Assembly: GCA_002451065.1 (NCBI GenBank)
Contig: DKBC01000141.1
Span: forward strand, 3,889 to 16,366
Length of the DNA stretch: 12,478 bases
DNA from: Betaproteobacteria bacterium UBA6910
GTDB lineage: Bacteria; Pseudomonadota; Gammaproteobacteria; Burkholderiales; UBA6910
Direction of reading: 5' to 3'
The position numbers and the translations under genes are program-made. The notes below the pieces were generated by a model, which did not search any database, was not told where the DNA came from, and worked only from the letters and a program-made list of their open reading frames with translations. Below, piece by piece: positions 5,368-12,478 of this stretch (positions are counted from its first letter, which is position 1; every line of letters begins with the position of its first letter).

Positions 5368-7413
5368 ATGCCGAAGTTCGCGACCGACTCCCTTCGCACC
5401 ATTGCCCTCGTCGGGCATGCCGGGGCCGGCAAGACCACCCTGACCGAGTCACTCCTCCACCAGTCCGGCGCCATCGGGGCCATGGGCAGCCTGGAGCGCG
5501 GGTCCACGGTGAGCGACTTCGACCCCCTGGAGAAGGAGCACGGCCACTCCCTGAACGCCGCCATCGTCCATTTCGAGTCCTCGGACACCCGCGTTCACCT
5601 GATTGACACCCCGGGATACCCGGATTTCATGGGTCAGGCCATGGGCGCGCTGGAGGCGGTGGAGACCGCGGCGGTCGTCATCAACGCCCAAAACGGGATC
5701 GAGATGATCACCACGCGCATGATGCACTGGGCCCAAAAACGCAACCTTTGCCGGGTCGTGATTGTGAATAAGATTGACGCGGAGAATCTGGACCTGCCGC
5801 GGGTGCTGGATGACATCAAGGAAGCCTTTGGCAAGGAATGCCTGCCCATCAACCTGCCGGCCGCCGGCGGCACCAAGGTCGTGGACTGCTTCTTCAACCC
5901 GGAGGGGGAATCGGATTTCTCCTCGGTCGAAGACGCGCACGGGGCCCTGGTGGATCAGGTGGTGGAAGTGGACGAGGAACTGATGGCGCTGTATCTGGAA
6001 CAGGGCGATATCGCTCCCGAGCAACTGCACGCACCGTTCGAGCAGGCCCTGCGCGAGGGGCACCTGGTACCCGTCTGCTTCGTCTCGTCGAAAACCGGCG
6101 CCGGCGTCCGGGAGCTGCTCGACGTCATCGTCAAGCTGTTGCCCAATCCGACCGAGGGCAATCCGCCGCTGTTCGTCAACGGTGAAGGCGATGCGGCCGT
6201 CGAGTTCCACTCGGAGCCCGATCCCGCGCAGCATGTGCTGGCCCATGTATTCAAGGTCACCGTGGATCCTTATGTCGGAAAACTCGGCATCTTCCGCATC
6301 CACCAGGGAACCGTCACCAAGGACACTCAGCTTTTTGTCGGCGACGGCCGCAAGCCGTTCAAGGTCGGGCACCTCTTCATGCTGCGTGGCAAGGAGCACG
6401 TGGAGGTCGATGCCGGGGGCCCAGGGGATATTTGCGCCGTGGCCAAGGTGGAGGACATCTATTACGACGCCGTGCTCCACGACGCGCCGGACGACGCCCA
6501 CATACACCTGCGGCCCCTGGAGTTTCCGAAACCCATCTTCGGCTTGGCCGTGCAGCCCACGCGCCGCGGAGACGAGCAACGGCTGTCCGAGATCCTGCGC
6601 AAGCTGGAAACCGAAGACCCCTGCTTCAAGGTCGAACACTCCGCCTCCACCAACGAAACCATCGTCCGCGGCCTGGGCGACCTGCACCTGCGCTGCATGC
6701 TGGAAAAGATGCGCACTCACTACAATATGGAGATCGAGACCCGCCCGCCGCGCATCGAATACCGGGAGACCGTCACGACCAACGCCGAGGGCCACAGCCG
6801 CCACAAGAAGCAGACCGGGGGTGCGGGCCAGTTCGGCGAGGTGTTTCTGCGAATCGAGCCTTTGCCCCGGGGCGCAGGCTTCGAATTCGTGGACCAGGTG
6901 AAGGGCGGCGTGATCCCGAACCAATTCATCCCTGCGGTGGAGAAAGGCGTGCGCCAGGTGCTGGAGGCAGGCCCCACCGCGGGTTACCCGATGCAGGATC
7001 TACGGGTGATCGTCTACGACGGCAAGAGCCACCCCGTGGACTCCAAGGAAGTGGCGTTCATGTCCGCGGGCCGGAAAGCATTCCTCGATGCCCTCGCCAA
7101 GGCCCGTCCCATTGTGCTTGAGCCCATCGTGCAAATCGAGATCACCGCCCCGGAGCCCAACATGGGCGACCTCACCGGAGACCTTTCGGCGCGGCGCGGC
7201 CAGGTCAACGGCACCGACTCGATGCGCGGGAGCATGATCAAGATTACCGGCATCGTGCCCATGGCCGAAGTCAGCAATTACCAATCCCGCCTCAAGTCCA
7301 TCACCGGCGGCCACGGCTCCTACTCCCTGGAATTCAGCCATTACGAAGCCGCCCCGCCATCGGTGCAGCAACAGCTGGCGAGCGATTACAAGGCGAAGCG
7401 GGAAGAGGACTAG
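5368..7413 (+). CDS. Elongation factor G-like translational GTPase (EF-G2/FusA2 type)
   Basis: This 681-residue protein has full EF-G architecture: GTPase domain with G1 GHAGAGKT (16-23), switch I region around RGSTVSDFDPLEKEHGHSLN (44-63), G3 DTPGYPDF (80-87) and G4 NKID (134-137), then beta-barrel domain II, domain III, domain IV with its HKKQTGGAGQFGEV segment, and a C-terminal domain V. Two features mark it as a paralogue rather than the housekeeping factor: G1 reads GHAGAGKT instead of AHIDAGKT, and G3 has tyrosine (Y84) where canonical EF-G has the GTPase histidine. Such EF-G-like proteins bind the ribosome or nucleotide, but their cellular role is poorly defined. No rpsL, rpsG or tuf neighbours are present, also against housekeeping fusA. 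The start at 5368 has an excellent Shine-Dalgarno; the frame extends upstream to 5128 without meaning. The gene's stop overlaps the end of the opposing DUF599 remnant. Confidence 0.93.
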   Translation: MPKFATDSLRTIALVGHAGAGKTTLTESLLHQSGAIGAMGSLERGSTVSDFDPLEKEHGHSLNAAIVHFESSDTRVHLIDTPGYPDFMGQAMGALEAVETAAVVINAQNGIEMITTRMMHWAQKRNLCRVVIVNKIDAENLDLPRVLDDIKEAFGKECLPINLPAAGGTKVVDCFFNPEGESDFSSVEDAHGALVDQVVEVDEELMALYLEQGDIAPEQLHAPFEQALREGHLVPVCFVSSKTGAGVRELLDVIVKLLPNPTEGNPPLFVNGEGDAAVEFHSEPDPAQHVLAHVFKVTVDPYVGKLGIFRIHQGTVTKDTQLFVGDGRKPFKVGHLFMLRGKEHVEVDAGGPGDICAVAKVEDIYYDAVLHDAPDDAHIHLRPLEFPKPIFGLAVQPTRRGDEQRLSEILRKLETEDPCFKVEHSASTNETIVRGLGDLHLRCMLEKMRTHYNMEIETRPPRIEYRETVTTNAEGHSRHKKQTGGAGQFGEVFLRIEPLPRGAGFEFVDQVKGGVIPNQFIPAVEKGVRQVLEAGPTAGYPMQDLRVIVYDGKSHPVDSKEVAFMSAGRKAFLDALAKARPIVLEPIVQIEITAPEPNMGDLTGDLSARRGQVNGTDSMRGSMIKITGIVPMAEVSNYQSRLKSITGGHGSYSLEFSHYEAAPPSVQQQLASDYKAKREED

Positions 7414-8107
7414 CCCGACACCCCCGCGCCTTGCGGCGCCGGGCGGTCGCCGCGGATGGCCCACAGTGTCGGCGAATGGAAGTCCCGCCAATAAAGGACG
7501 GCAACCACGAGCGTGGTCACGGCCATGAACACCCACGGCTGGATGAACCGGGTGACGGCCGCGATCCCGAAATAATACGCGTGTACCCCGCGGATGAACT
7601 CGTCACCCGCGTAACTGCTGATGCGGGACGACCTTCGCACGAGCTCCTCCCCGCGCTCCCAGTTTGGCCCGGGCGCCGCGCCGATCAGGACAGAGACCAC
7701 GATTTACTGGCGCAGGAACCAGGTAAACTTGAAGAAACCATAAAATAATATGGCGATCAGCAGAAAAAGCTTGAGCTCCCAGAGCTCGCGGGTGGTCTGC
7801 CTCGCCAGGGGCAGTTCGGCAGTGATCTCGATGGCTCGTTCGCCGCAGCCCAGCACCGTCAGAAGGCCGCCCAGGATCAGGATCGTGGTGGATGCGAAGA
7901 AGGCGACACCGCGCATCAGATTGTTGACCGGGGCCGAGTCCTCGATCCGGTTGTCGCGCCGCGCCCTCTCCCGCATCCACTGTTCCCGGTAGGCATGCAA
8001 CTTGCGCATCAGCGCCTGCCCCCCCGGGCCGACTGGTCGCAGAGATGGGCGTAGCCCAGCCAGCAGGACGCGAACCAGGAAAGCGCCAGGGCATCGACGA
8101 CGGCTAT
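7410..8107 (-). pseudogene. DUF599 membrane protein gene, interrupted
   Basis: Read across its breaks, this encodes a typical multi-helix DUF599 inner-membrane protein: ALSWFASCWLGYAHLCDQ, then RKLHAYREQWMRERARRDNRIED, 'RGVAFFASTTILILGGLL', 'ELWELKLFLLIAILFYGFFKFTWFLRQ', and 'VSVLIGAAPG' through 'YYFGIAAVTRFIQPWVFMAVTTLVVAVLYWRDF'. Three lesions are visible. First, the N-terminal frame has no ATG, GTG or TTG after the upstream gene's stop; ATA (8107-8105) sits where the start should be. Second, a run of seven G on the minus strand (8025-8019) shifts the frame, and an eighth G would restore it at exactly the family's usual spacing. Third, an in-frame TAA (7706-7704) replaces the conserved tyrosine of 'RQYNF'. 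The function of DUF599 is unknown. It follows the DUF302 gene in the same orientation. Sequencing error could explain one lesion but hardly all three. Confidence 0.8.
8019..8025. repeat. Seven-base C/G homopolymer at the DUF599 frameshift
   Basis: A C7 run on the plus strand (G7 on the coding strand) marks the exact point where the DUF599 reading frame changes. With eight bases the chain reads A-R-G-G-Q-A-L-M without a break. Such runs are prone to replication slippage and to read or assembly errors. Confidence 0.7.
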
Positions 8108-8137
8108 CGTCGCCGTGCAGGGATCTAGGCTCGCCCC

Positions 8138-8626
8138 CTACTGCGCTAGCGCCTCGCCCACGATTTCTGAAAGCAGCCCTTCGACCTCGTCCAGGGCAAC
8201 TGCGCCGCGGGACGAGGGTGGTGCAACAGGTTTCCGGTAGGCCAAGTGAACCAGACCGGGGTCCTCGGGAAGCACGTAGACGGCTATGGTATAGGGACAG
8301 AATGCGATGGTGTGGGGATCGGCTTCCATCGCCCGACGTGACAGAGAAGCGCTGCAAAATTCCAGCACTTCCGCTCGGAGGAATATGCGCTTGGTCGACC
8401 CCAGGTCGCGCCCCGTGCGCTCAAGCATCTCTCCGACGTGGGACACGGTATTGATGACCAGTCCGCGGTTTTCGATGGCGAACACCACGGCCGCCCTCAC
8501 ATCCTCGAAAGACCCGCGCTTGGAGCGGAGCGCGACATCGTCCGCCGCGACCTCCGCGGAAAACAGAAAAGCTGACGCGACGACACCGGCCAGCACCCGC
8601 GCCCGAATCGAGCGTGGGAACTTCAA
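8138..8626 (-). CDS. Secreted DUF302-domain protein
   Basis: This 162-residue protein has a Sec signal peptide (KFPRSIRAR, hydrophobic core, cleavage after VAA at about residue 28). The mature part shows the DUF302 pattern: 'GSFEDVRAAVVFAIENRGLVINTVSHVGEMLERTG', a central 'RAEVLEFCSASLSRRAMEADPHTIAFCPYTIAVYVL' with the E(V/I)xxFC and P..(I/V)AFCP(Y/F) elements, and a final 'GLVHLAYRKP...' strand. Family members are small alpha/beta proteins, often exported; their activity is not established. The start is TTG at 8626, directly abutting the TGA of the preceding gene with GAGGA just upstream, a coupled arrangement. A GTG ten codons later would destroy the signal peptide. Two cysteines, in EFC and AFC, lie 18 residues apart and could form a disulfide or metal site; that is inference. 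The damaged DUF599 gene follows 30 nt later. Confidence 0.85.
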   Translation of the reverse strand: MKFPRSIRARVLAGVVASAFLFSAEVAADDVALRSKRGSFEDVRAAVVFAIENRGLVINTVSHVGEMLERTGRDLGSTKRIFLRAEVLEFCSASLSRRAMEADPHTIAFCPYTIAVYVLPEDPGLVHLAYRKPVAPPSSRGAVALDEVEGLLSEIVGEALAQ

Positions 8627-8905
8627 TCAGTCCTCGATCCGCGGGATGCCTTCTTCGCCCGGCAGTCCCGTGTCCGGGTCTATCCAGTCGGAAATTCCGA
8701 TCTCGTCCTCGGCCTGCTCCAGCGTCTCACCGGGTTCATAGTCGGAGTCCGCGCTGTATTGCATGTCCTCCACCGCCTCAAGCATGGTCGCAAAGGGCCC
8801 ATACTCGGCCGCAGTATCCTTGTCCTGCCAGTAAAAGCCGTCCGGACGCTCGATGATTCTCGCCCTGTCGTATTCTGGAGGCGTTTCGGGAAGGGATTTG
8901 GTCAT
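8627..8905 (-). CDS. Small acidic protein, unknown function
   Basis: This is a 92-residue, strongly acidic soluble protein. It opens with a proline-rich TKSLPETPPEYD, then 'RARIIERPDGFYWQDKDTAAEYGPFATMLEAVEDMQ' (about 13-48), and ends with acidic repeats and 'DWIDPDTGLPGEEGIPRIED'. The 'RPDGFYWQ ... YGPF.T..EAVEDM' core looks like a conserved short domain found in other proteobacterial hypotheticals, but I have no function for it. Start ATG 8905 was chosen because GGAGGG lies just upstream at 8915-8910; the ATG at 8917 would put that site inside the gene. The stop abuts the TTG start of the DUF302 gene, so the two are surely co-translated. Confidence 0.75.
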   Translation of the reverse strand: MTKSLPETPPEYDRARIIERPDGFYWQDKDTAAEYGPFATMLEAVEDMQYSADSDYEPGETLEQAEDEIGISDWIDPDTGLPGEEGIPRIED

Positions 8906-8909
8906 CTCG

Positions 8910-8915
8910 CCCTCC
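8910..8915 (-). promoter_or_regulatory. Shine-Dalgarno deciding the start of the small acidic protein
   Basis: GGAGGG (8915-8910, minus) precedes ATG 8905 at 4-6 nt. It overlaps the alternative in-frame ATG at 8917, which has no such site, and so favours the shorter protein. Confidence 0.55.
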
Positions 8916-9032
8916 ATGTGGTTTTGTCCGACAGCCCCATTCTACATCAATCCTCCGGCCATGGACCCTGAAGCTCGGATCAAATTCGCGGAGCGCCCTG
9001 CGTCCGACGCGGGGCCCGCTGCGAAGCCAGGG

Positions 9033-9650
9033 TCAAGATTCCGTCAGGCCCCGGCGGGCCTCGACAAACGCGTTCCGGAGCTCGCTATAGTCGTGGGTGA
9101 CGGGAAACTGCGGGAACTCGCGCACCACGTTATCGGGAGGACAGAACAAGATGCCGGCATCCGCTTCAGTCAGCATGGCCGTGTCGTTGTAGGAATCCCC
9201 TGCCGCGATCACCCGGAAATTGAGCCCGTGAAATGCCTTCACGGCTTCACGCTTCTGGTCCGGCTGCCGCAGCCGGTAGCCCACCACGCGCCCGGTTCCA
9301 TCAACAGCAAGGCGATTGCACATCAGCGTCGGGTAACCCAGCTGTCGCATCAGGGGAGTAGCGAACTCGTAATACGTGTCCGAGAGGATCACCACCTGGA
9401 ACCGCTCCCGCATCCAATTCAGGAATTCAGCCGCCCCCGGAAGGGGTGACATGGCTCCGATCACCGCCTGAATGTCCGGGAGTCCCAGCCGGTGTTCCTC
9501 GAGTAGGCGCAGGCGCTGGCGCATGAGCCGGTCATAATCGGGGATATCGCGAGTCGTGGCCCGCAAGTCGGGAATCCCGGTGCGTTCCGCGAAAGCAATC
9601 CAGATCTCTGGGATCAGGACCCCCTCAAGGTCAAGGCAGGCGATTTCCAC
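9033..9650 (-). CDS. thrH: Phosphoserine phosphatase / homoserine phosphotransferase ThrH
   Basis: This 205-residue HAD-superfamily enzyme is near-colinear with Pseudomonas ThrH, which dephosphorylates phosphoserine and can transfer the phosphate to homoserine, linking serine and threonine synthesis. It acts in the cytoplasm. HAD motif I is CLDLEGVL, with nucleophile D7 and E9; motif II is ILSDT (S90); K133 is the motif III lysine candidate; motif IV is GDSYNDT (151-157). The cap segment '[12 protein letters not shown]...[10 protein letters not shown]' is also characteristic. The start is GTG at 9650, with AGGAG seven nt upstream, and it gives exactly the family's usual N-terminus (EIACLDLEG). 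The open frame runs further up to 9998, but that extension overlaps the divergent gene and is arginine-rich shadow. It is the most upstream of the minus-strand genes here, with 127 nt to the small acidic gene, so its membership in one operon is unclear. Confidence 0.95.
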   Translation of the reverse strand: MEIACLDLEGVLIPEIWIAFAERTGIPDLRATTRDIPDYDRLMRQRLRLLEEHRLGLPDIQAVIGAMSPLPGAAEFLNWMRERFQVVILSDTYYEFATPLMRQLGYPTLMCNRLAVDGTGRVVGYRLRQPDQKREAVKAFHGLNFRVIAAGDSYNDTAMLTEADAGILFCPPDNVVREFPQFPVTHDYSELRNAFVEARRGLTES

Positions 9651-9711
9651 GCACGCACTCCTGGAATGTTTTTTGACACCAAGCGCTTGAGGCGCGCCCT
9701 TGAAGGCTAAA

Positions 9712-9717
9712 ATTATA
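9712..9717 (-). promoter_or_regulatory. Candidate -10 box for thrH
   Basis: A perfect TATAAT lies on the minus strand 62 nt before the thrH start. No good -35 is seen 16-18 bp upstream, where the sequence is G/C only, so the promoter may depend on an activator. Confidence 0.3.
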
Positions 9718-9769
9718 TCCCAGTTTGTCCGGGCCCCCGGCCCGCCGACGCACCGTTTCGGCGCTCCCG

Positions 9770-9775
9770 TATACT
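9770..9775 (+). promoter_or_regulatory. Candidate -10 box for the DCC-LMF gene
   Basis: TATACT (five of six) lies 36 nt before ATG 9812, giving a leader of about 30 nt. No clear -35 box accompanies it, and no Shine-Dalgarno is found before the ATG. Confidence 0.25.
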
Positions 9776-9811
9776 CCCCTGACGCCAGTCTCCGTCTCGA
9801 TCTTCTTTTAA

Positions 9812-11710
9812 ATGTCCCGCGGATCCTGTTCCACCGACCCCGCCCGCCATCGTCCGGTCGCGGACTTCGACCCCCGGCGCCGGGACCTCCCACTCTTGGT
9901 ATACGACGGCGACTGCGGGTTCTGCGCCTACTGGGCCCGTCGTTGGCAGAAGATGACCGGCGAGGGGGTGCACTATGCTCCGTACCAGGCGGTGGCAAAG
10001 CACTTCCCGCGCATACCGGAAGCCTCCTTCAAGGGGGCGGTGCAACTCATCGCCACGGACGGCAGCTTTGCCAGCGGCGCCGAGGCTTGTTTCCGGGTGC
10101 TCCATCAAGTGCCGGGAAAGCGCCACTGGCTGTGGCTGTACCAGGGTTTTCCGGGATTTGCCTTCCTCTCGGAAGCGGCATACCGCGCCATCGCCAATCG
10201 GCGGCCTTTTTTCGCCCGCCTGAGCCGAATCCTGTGGGGCCCGGACGCCGAGCCGGTGAGTTACGACCTGACGGCGGGACTGTTCATCCGCCTGATCGGG
10301 GTGGTATATCTGGCCGCTTTCATTTCCCTGGGCACGCAAATCCTGGGCCTGGTCGGAGGCCGGGGCATACTGCCGGCAAGCGCTCTGTTCGGCGCTTCCG
10401 GCGCGGACGGCCCGTTCTGGTCGTGGCTCGATCTGCCGAGCATCTTCTGGCTGGGCGTCGGCGATTCCTTCCTCGAGGGCGCCTGCTGGGCGGGAGCCGC
10501 CGCATCGCTGGCCGTGGCCCTGGGGCGCTTCAACGGCCCCGCCCTCCTCGTATGCTGGATCCTTTATCTCTCGCTGTTCCACGCAGGCCAGATTTTCATG
10601 AACTACCAATGGGACCTGTTGCTGCTGGAAGCAGGATTCCTTGCCTGGCTGCTTACCTCGGGTTCGCGCATTCCCCTTTACCTGCTGCGCTGGCTGCTGT
10701 TCCGATTCATGTTCCTCTCAGGGGCGGTGAAGCTCGCGAGCGGTGACCCCGCCTGGTCCTCGCTGGGCGCCCTGCGCTACCACTTTGAGACCCAACCCCT
10801 GCCCACACCTCTGGCCTGGTACGCCCACCAGCTTCCCGACCCCATGCTCTCCTTCATGGCGGGTGCGCACTTCGCCATTGAGCTGGTGCTGCCGTTCCTG
10901 ATATTTCTCCCGCGCCGGCCTCGCTTTCTGGCGGCTGCCGGTTTCCTCGCACTGCAACTCATGATCATCGCCACCGGCAACTACGGCTTCTTCAACCTGC
11001 TGACCATTGCGCTCCTGGTTCCCCTGCTCGACGACCAGCTGCTGCGAAGACTGGTGCCGGGAAAGCTGGTGCCGGCCGTGGCGTGGAATGCGCCCCCCAT
11101 TGGACCCTGGGGAAGCACAGCGCTCGCCGGCTTCGCCGCGGTCGCGGTATTCGCGGGAGGCGTGCAAATGGCGAAGCGCCTTTCCATGCGACCCGACACC
11201 GCGGCAATTCCTGCGCTCGAGCCGTTTCATCTCGTCAACACCTACGGCGTCTTCGCTTACATGGTCCTGGACCGGCGCGAGATCGTGCTTGAGGTCTCCG
11301 AGGACGGTGTGCGCTGGTCGGAGATCGGATTCCGCTGGAAACCGGGTTCTCCCGAGCACGCACCGCGCTGGAACATTCCTCACCAGCCGCGGCTCGACTG
11401 GCAGCTCTGGTTCGCGGCCCTGGGAGACCTGCGGGACAGTGAATGGGTCGTGGCCCTTGTGGAAAGGATTCTCTCCGGATCTCCCGAGGTCTTGGCGCTC
11501 CTCGGCCCGCCCGCACGCGATCGCGATCCACCGCGCCTGGCGCGCGCCACCCTTTACCATTATCGCTACGCAACCCCTGCCGAACGCGCGGAGGGACCGT
11601 GGTGGGTGCGGGAGCGCGAGGCGGAATACCTCCCGCCGGTCACTCTCGAGACCGTGGCCGGCATCCTGCGCCGGAGCGGCCCGCCGGAGTCATTCATCCG
11701 CTGGCGCTGA
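9812..11710 (+). CDS. DCC thiol-disulfide domain fused to lipase maturation factor membrane protein
   Basis: This 632-residue two-part protein joins two families. Residues about 27-140 are a DCC (DUF393) thioredoxin-like domain: '[18 protein letters not shown]' carries the CGFC redox motif at 35-38, followed by '[10 protein letters not shown]' and 'WLYQGFPGF'. From about 150 onward is the lipase maturation factor (LMF1-like) domain with eight or so membrane segments, including '[32 protein letters not shown]', '[41 protein letters not shown]', and a soluble C-terminal part starting near '[14 protein letters not shown]' that ends in '[18 protein letters not shown]'. Vertebrate LMF1 helps fold secreted lipases; the bacterial role is unproven, but the fused dithiol domain suits redox-assisted maturation of an exported protein. 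No Shine-Dalgarno precedes ATG 9812, and no better start is visible before the DCC motif. A deacetylase-like gene starts 13 nt after the stop. Confidence 0.9.
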   Translation: MSRGSCSTDPARHRPVADFDPRRRDLPLLVYDGDCGFCAYWARRWQKMTGEGVHYAPYQAVAKHFPRIPEASFKGAVQLIATDGSFASGAEACFRVLHQVPGKRHWLWLYQGFPGFAFLSEAAYRAIANRRPFFARLSRILWGPDAEPVSYDLTAGLFIRLIGVVYLAAFISLGTQILGLVGGRGILPASALFGASGADGPFWSWLDLPSIFWLGVGDSFLEGACWAGAAASLAVALGRFNGPALLVCWILYLSLFHAGQIFMNYQWDLLLLEAGFLAWLLTSGSRIPLYLLRWLLFRFMFLSGAVKLASGDPAWSSLGALRYHFETQPLPTPLAWYAHQLPDPMLSFMAGAHFAIELVLPFLIFLPRRPRFLAAAGFLALQLMIIATGNYGFFNLLTIALLVPLLDDQLLRRLVPGKLVPAVAWNAPPIGPWGSTALAGFAAVAVFAGGVQMAKRLSMRPDTAAIPALEPFHLVNTYGVFAYMVLDRREIVLEVSEDGVRWSEIGFRWKPGSPEHAPRWNIPHQPRLDWQLWFAALGDLRDSEWVVALVERILSGSPEVLALLGPPARDRDPPRLARATLYHYRYATPAERAEGPWWVREREAEYLPPVTLETVAGILRRSGPPESFIRWR

Positions 11711-11720
11711 AGGAGAAGGA
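11711..11720 (+). promoter_or_regulatory. Shine-Dalgarno of the deacetylase-like gene
   Basis: AGGAGAAGGA directly follows the DCC-LMF stop. AGGAG is eight nt before TTG 11724, while the second AAGGA is twelve nt before ATG 11733. The better spacing favours the TTG. Confidence 0.5.
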
Positions 11721-11723
11721 ACA

Positions 11724-12478
11724 TTGAAACGAATGTCACCCGGGACGGTGCCCTGGTCTAAGGCGTCGACACACCAGGTCACGCGGCGCGACTTCCTGCG
11801 CATCTCCGCAAGCGCCCTCGCCGGCGCGGCGACCACCGCGTTGGGGGGCGCTCCGATCATGGCGCCTCGCCCTGGGGGACCCCGGACCCAGGTCTTCTAC
11901 GATCCCGCCTGCCTCCTGCACCTGGCGGAGCGGGACCAGGGGGAACAGCCGGCGCGTCTCGAGGCCGTGCTGGCCGCCCTCGATACCGCGGACTTTTCTG
12001 AGCGCATCGCCGTGATGCCAAGCCACCCGGCGCGGGAGGAAAGCATTTTGCGGGTGCATACCCCGGAGTACCTGGAAATCGTGAAGCGGGACGTCAAGTC
12101 CGGGAAAACCATGTTGAGTACCGGCGACACGGCGCTTTCGCGGGACTCCTATGCCGCCGCACTGGCCGCAGCGGGATCGGTGATCTCGGCGGTGGACTCG
12201 GTGATGGCGGGAACCGCCAACAACGCCTTCTGCGCTGTGCGCCCTCCCGGCCATCACGCCTCCGCCAGCCGCGGCATGGGGTTCTGCGTTTTCAACAATG
12301 TCGCCATCGGCGCACGTCATGCCTTGGCGGTCCACGGCGTGAAGCGGGTACTCATCGCCGACTGGGACGTGCACCATGGCAACGGCACGCAGGAGATTTT
12401 CTGGAGCGACGGGTCGGTGCTTTTCTTCGACACCCACCAGTCTCCCTGGTATCCCGGCACCGGAGCCGCGGGAGAGAT
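11724..12478 (+). CDS. Tat-exported histone-deacetylase-family hydrolase (3' end missing)
   Basis: This is the first 251 codons of a class II-like deacetylase (arginase/HDAC fold); the rest is beyond the right edge. The N-terminus has a twin-arginine signal, TRRDFLR (20-26), followed by the hydrophobic stretch ISASALAGAATTALGG, so a folded metalloenzyme is exported to the periplasm. The catalytic parts are intact so far: the RPPGHHA histidine pair (173-179), 'GFCVFNNVAIGARHA', and DWDVHHGNGTQEIF (213-226), where D215 and H217 would bind zinc and the second histidine assist. The third zinc ligand is expected beyond the edge. Relatives remove acetyl groups from polyamines or other amines; the substrate of an exported one is unknown. 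It is 13 nt downstream of the DCC-LMF gene, clearly one operon. The start is either TTG 11724 (better Shine-Dalgarno spacing) or ATG 11733. Confidence 0.9.
   Translation, partial: MKRMSPGTVPWSKASTHQVTRRDFLRISASALAGAATTALGGAPIMAPRPGGPRTQVFYDPACLLHLAERDQGEQPARLEAVLAALDTADFSERIAVMPSHPAREESILRVHTPEYLEIVKRDVKSGKTMLSTGDTALSRDSYAAALAAAGSVISAVDSVMAGTANNAFCAVRPPGHHASASRGMGFCVFNNVAIGARHALAVHGVKRVLIADWDVHHGNGTQEIFWSDGSVLFFDTHQSPWYPGTGAAGE

Noticed and set aside
5449-6924. 491-residue minus-strand open frame opposite the EF-G-like gene
   Set aside because: It is a histidine/valine-rich mirror of GC-biased codons with no recognisable domain; the plus strand is unambiguously EF-G.
8019-8025. Phase-variable switch of the DUF599 gene through the G7 run
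   Set aside because: Slippage at this run alone could not restore the gene, because a stop codon at 7704 and the missing start would remain.
9651-9998. N-terminal extension of thrH
   Set aside because: It overlaps the divergent DCC-LMF gene, is arginine-rich, and the GTG at 9650 gives the exact ThrH N-terminus.
10718-11560. 280-residue minus-strand open frame inside the DCC-LMF gene
   Set aside because: It is a shadow frame; the plus strand carries conserved LMF membrane segments throughout.
1-12478. Mobile elements, CRISPR arrays, tRNA or rRNA genes
   Set aside because: No transposase or integrase motifs, regularly spaced repeats, or tRNA/rRNA-like sequences were found on either strand.

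Overview
This is a high-GC, densely packed proteobacterial window, most like a gamma- or betaproteobacterium. The evidence is a ThrH that can be aligned from memory almost residue for residue with the Pseudomonas enzyme, DUF599, DUF302 and DUF6505 family proteins, good Shine-Dalgarno sites and sigma70-like promoters. No tRNA, rRNA, insertion sequence, phage gene or CRISPR array was seen. The organism probably has multihaem cytochrome-based electron transfer.

Layout. The left edge holds the 5' part of an orphan ParA-type ATPase gene (1-372, minus). Divergent from it, on the plus strand, lie a DUF6505-like protein (500-958), an overlapping unrecognised protein (948-1538), a six-bladed NHL beta-propeller lipoprotein (about 1562-2722) and a secreted pentahaem cytochrome (2766-3671). 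A strong hairpin with a related second palindrome follows at 3712-3767. Next, on the minus strand, come a membrane-anchored lytic transglycosylase (4209-4919) and a cyclophilin-like-fold protein (3811-4182), probably one operon, preceded by a structured leader of four hairpins. A 448-bp divergent spacer separates this operon from an EF-G-like GTPase (5368-7413, plus) with its own promoter and Shine-Dalgarno.

On the minus strand, 8905 down to 7410 holds a small acidic protein, a secreted DUF302 protein and a DUF599 membrane protein gene that looks broken in three ways. Upstream of these is thrH (9033-9650, minus). Divergent from thrH is a two-gene plus-strand operon: a DCC thioredoxin-like domain fused to a lipase maturation factor membrane domain (9812-11710), then a Tat-exported histone-deacetylase-family hydrolase that runs off the right edge (11724-12478).

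The most interesting part is the propeller-lipoprotein and cytochrome pair. The cytochrome has five CXXCH motifs and exactly five further histidines in its mature part, which is what five bis-histidine haems would need. Its motif order resembles extracellular cytochromes of the OmcE type, so a conductive filament or an outer-surface electron conduit is a testable hypothesis. Other points of note are the decayed DUF599 gene, the DCC-LMF fusion beside an exported deacetylase-like enzyme, the EF-G paralogue with tyrosine in place of the G3 histidine, and the unassigned structured leader of the lytic transglycosylase.
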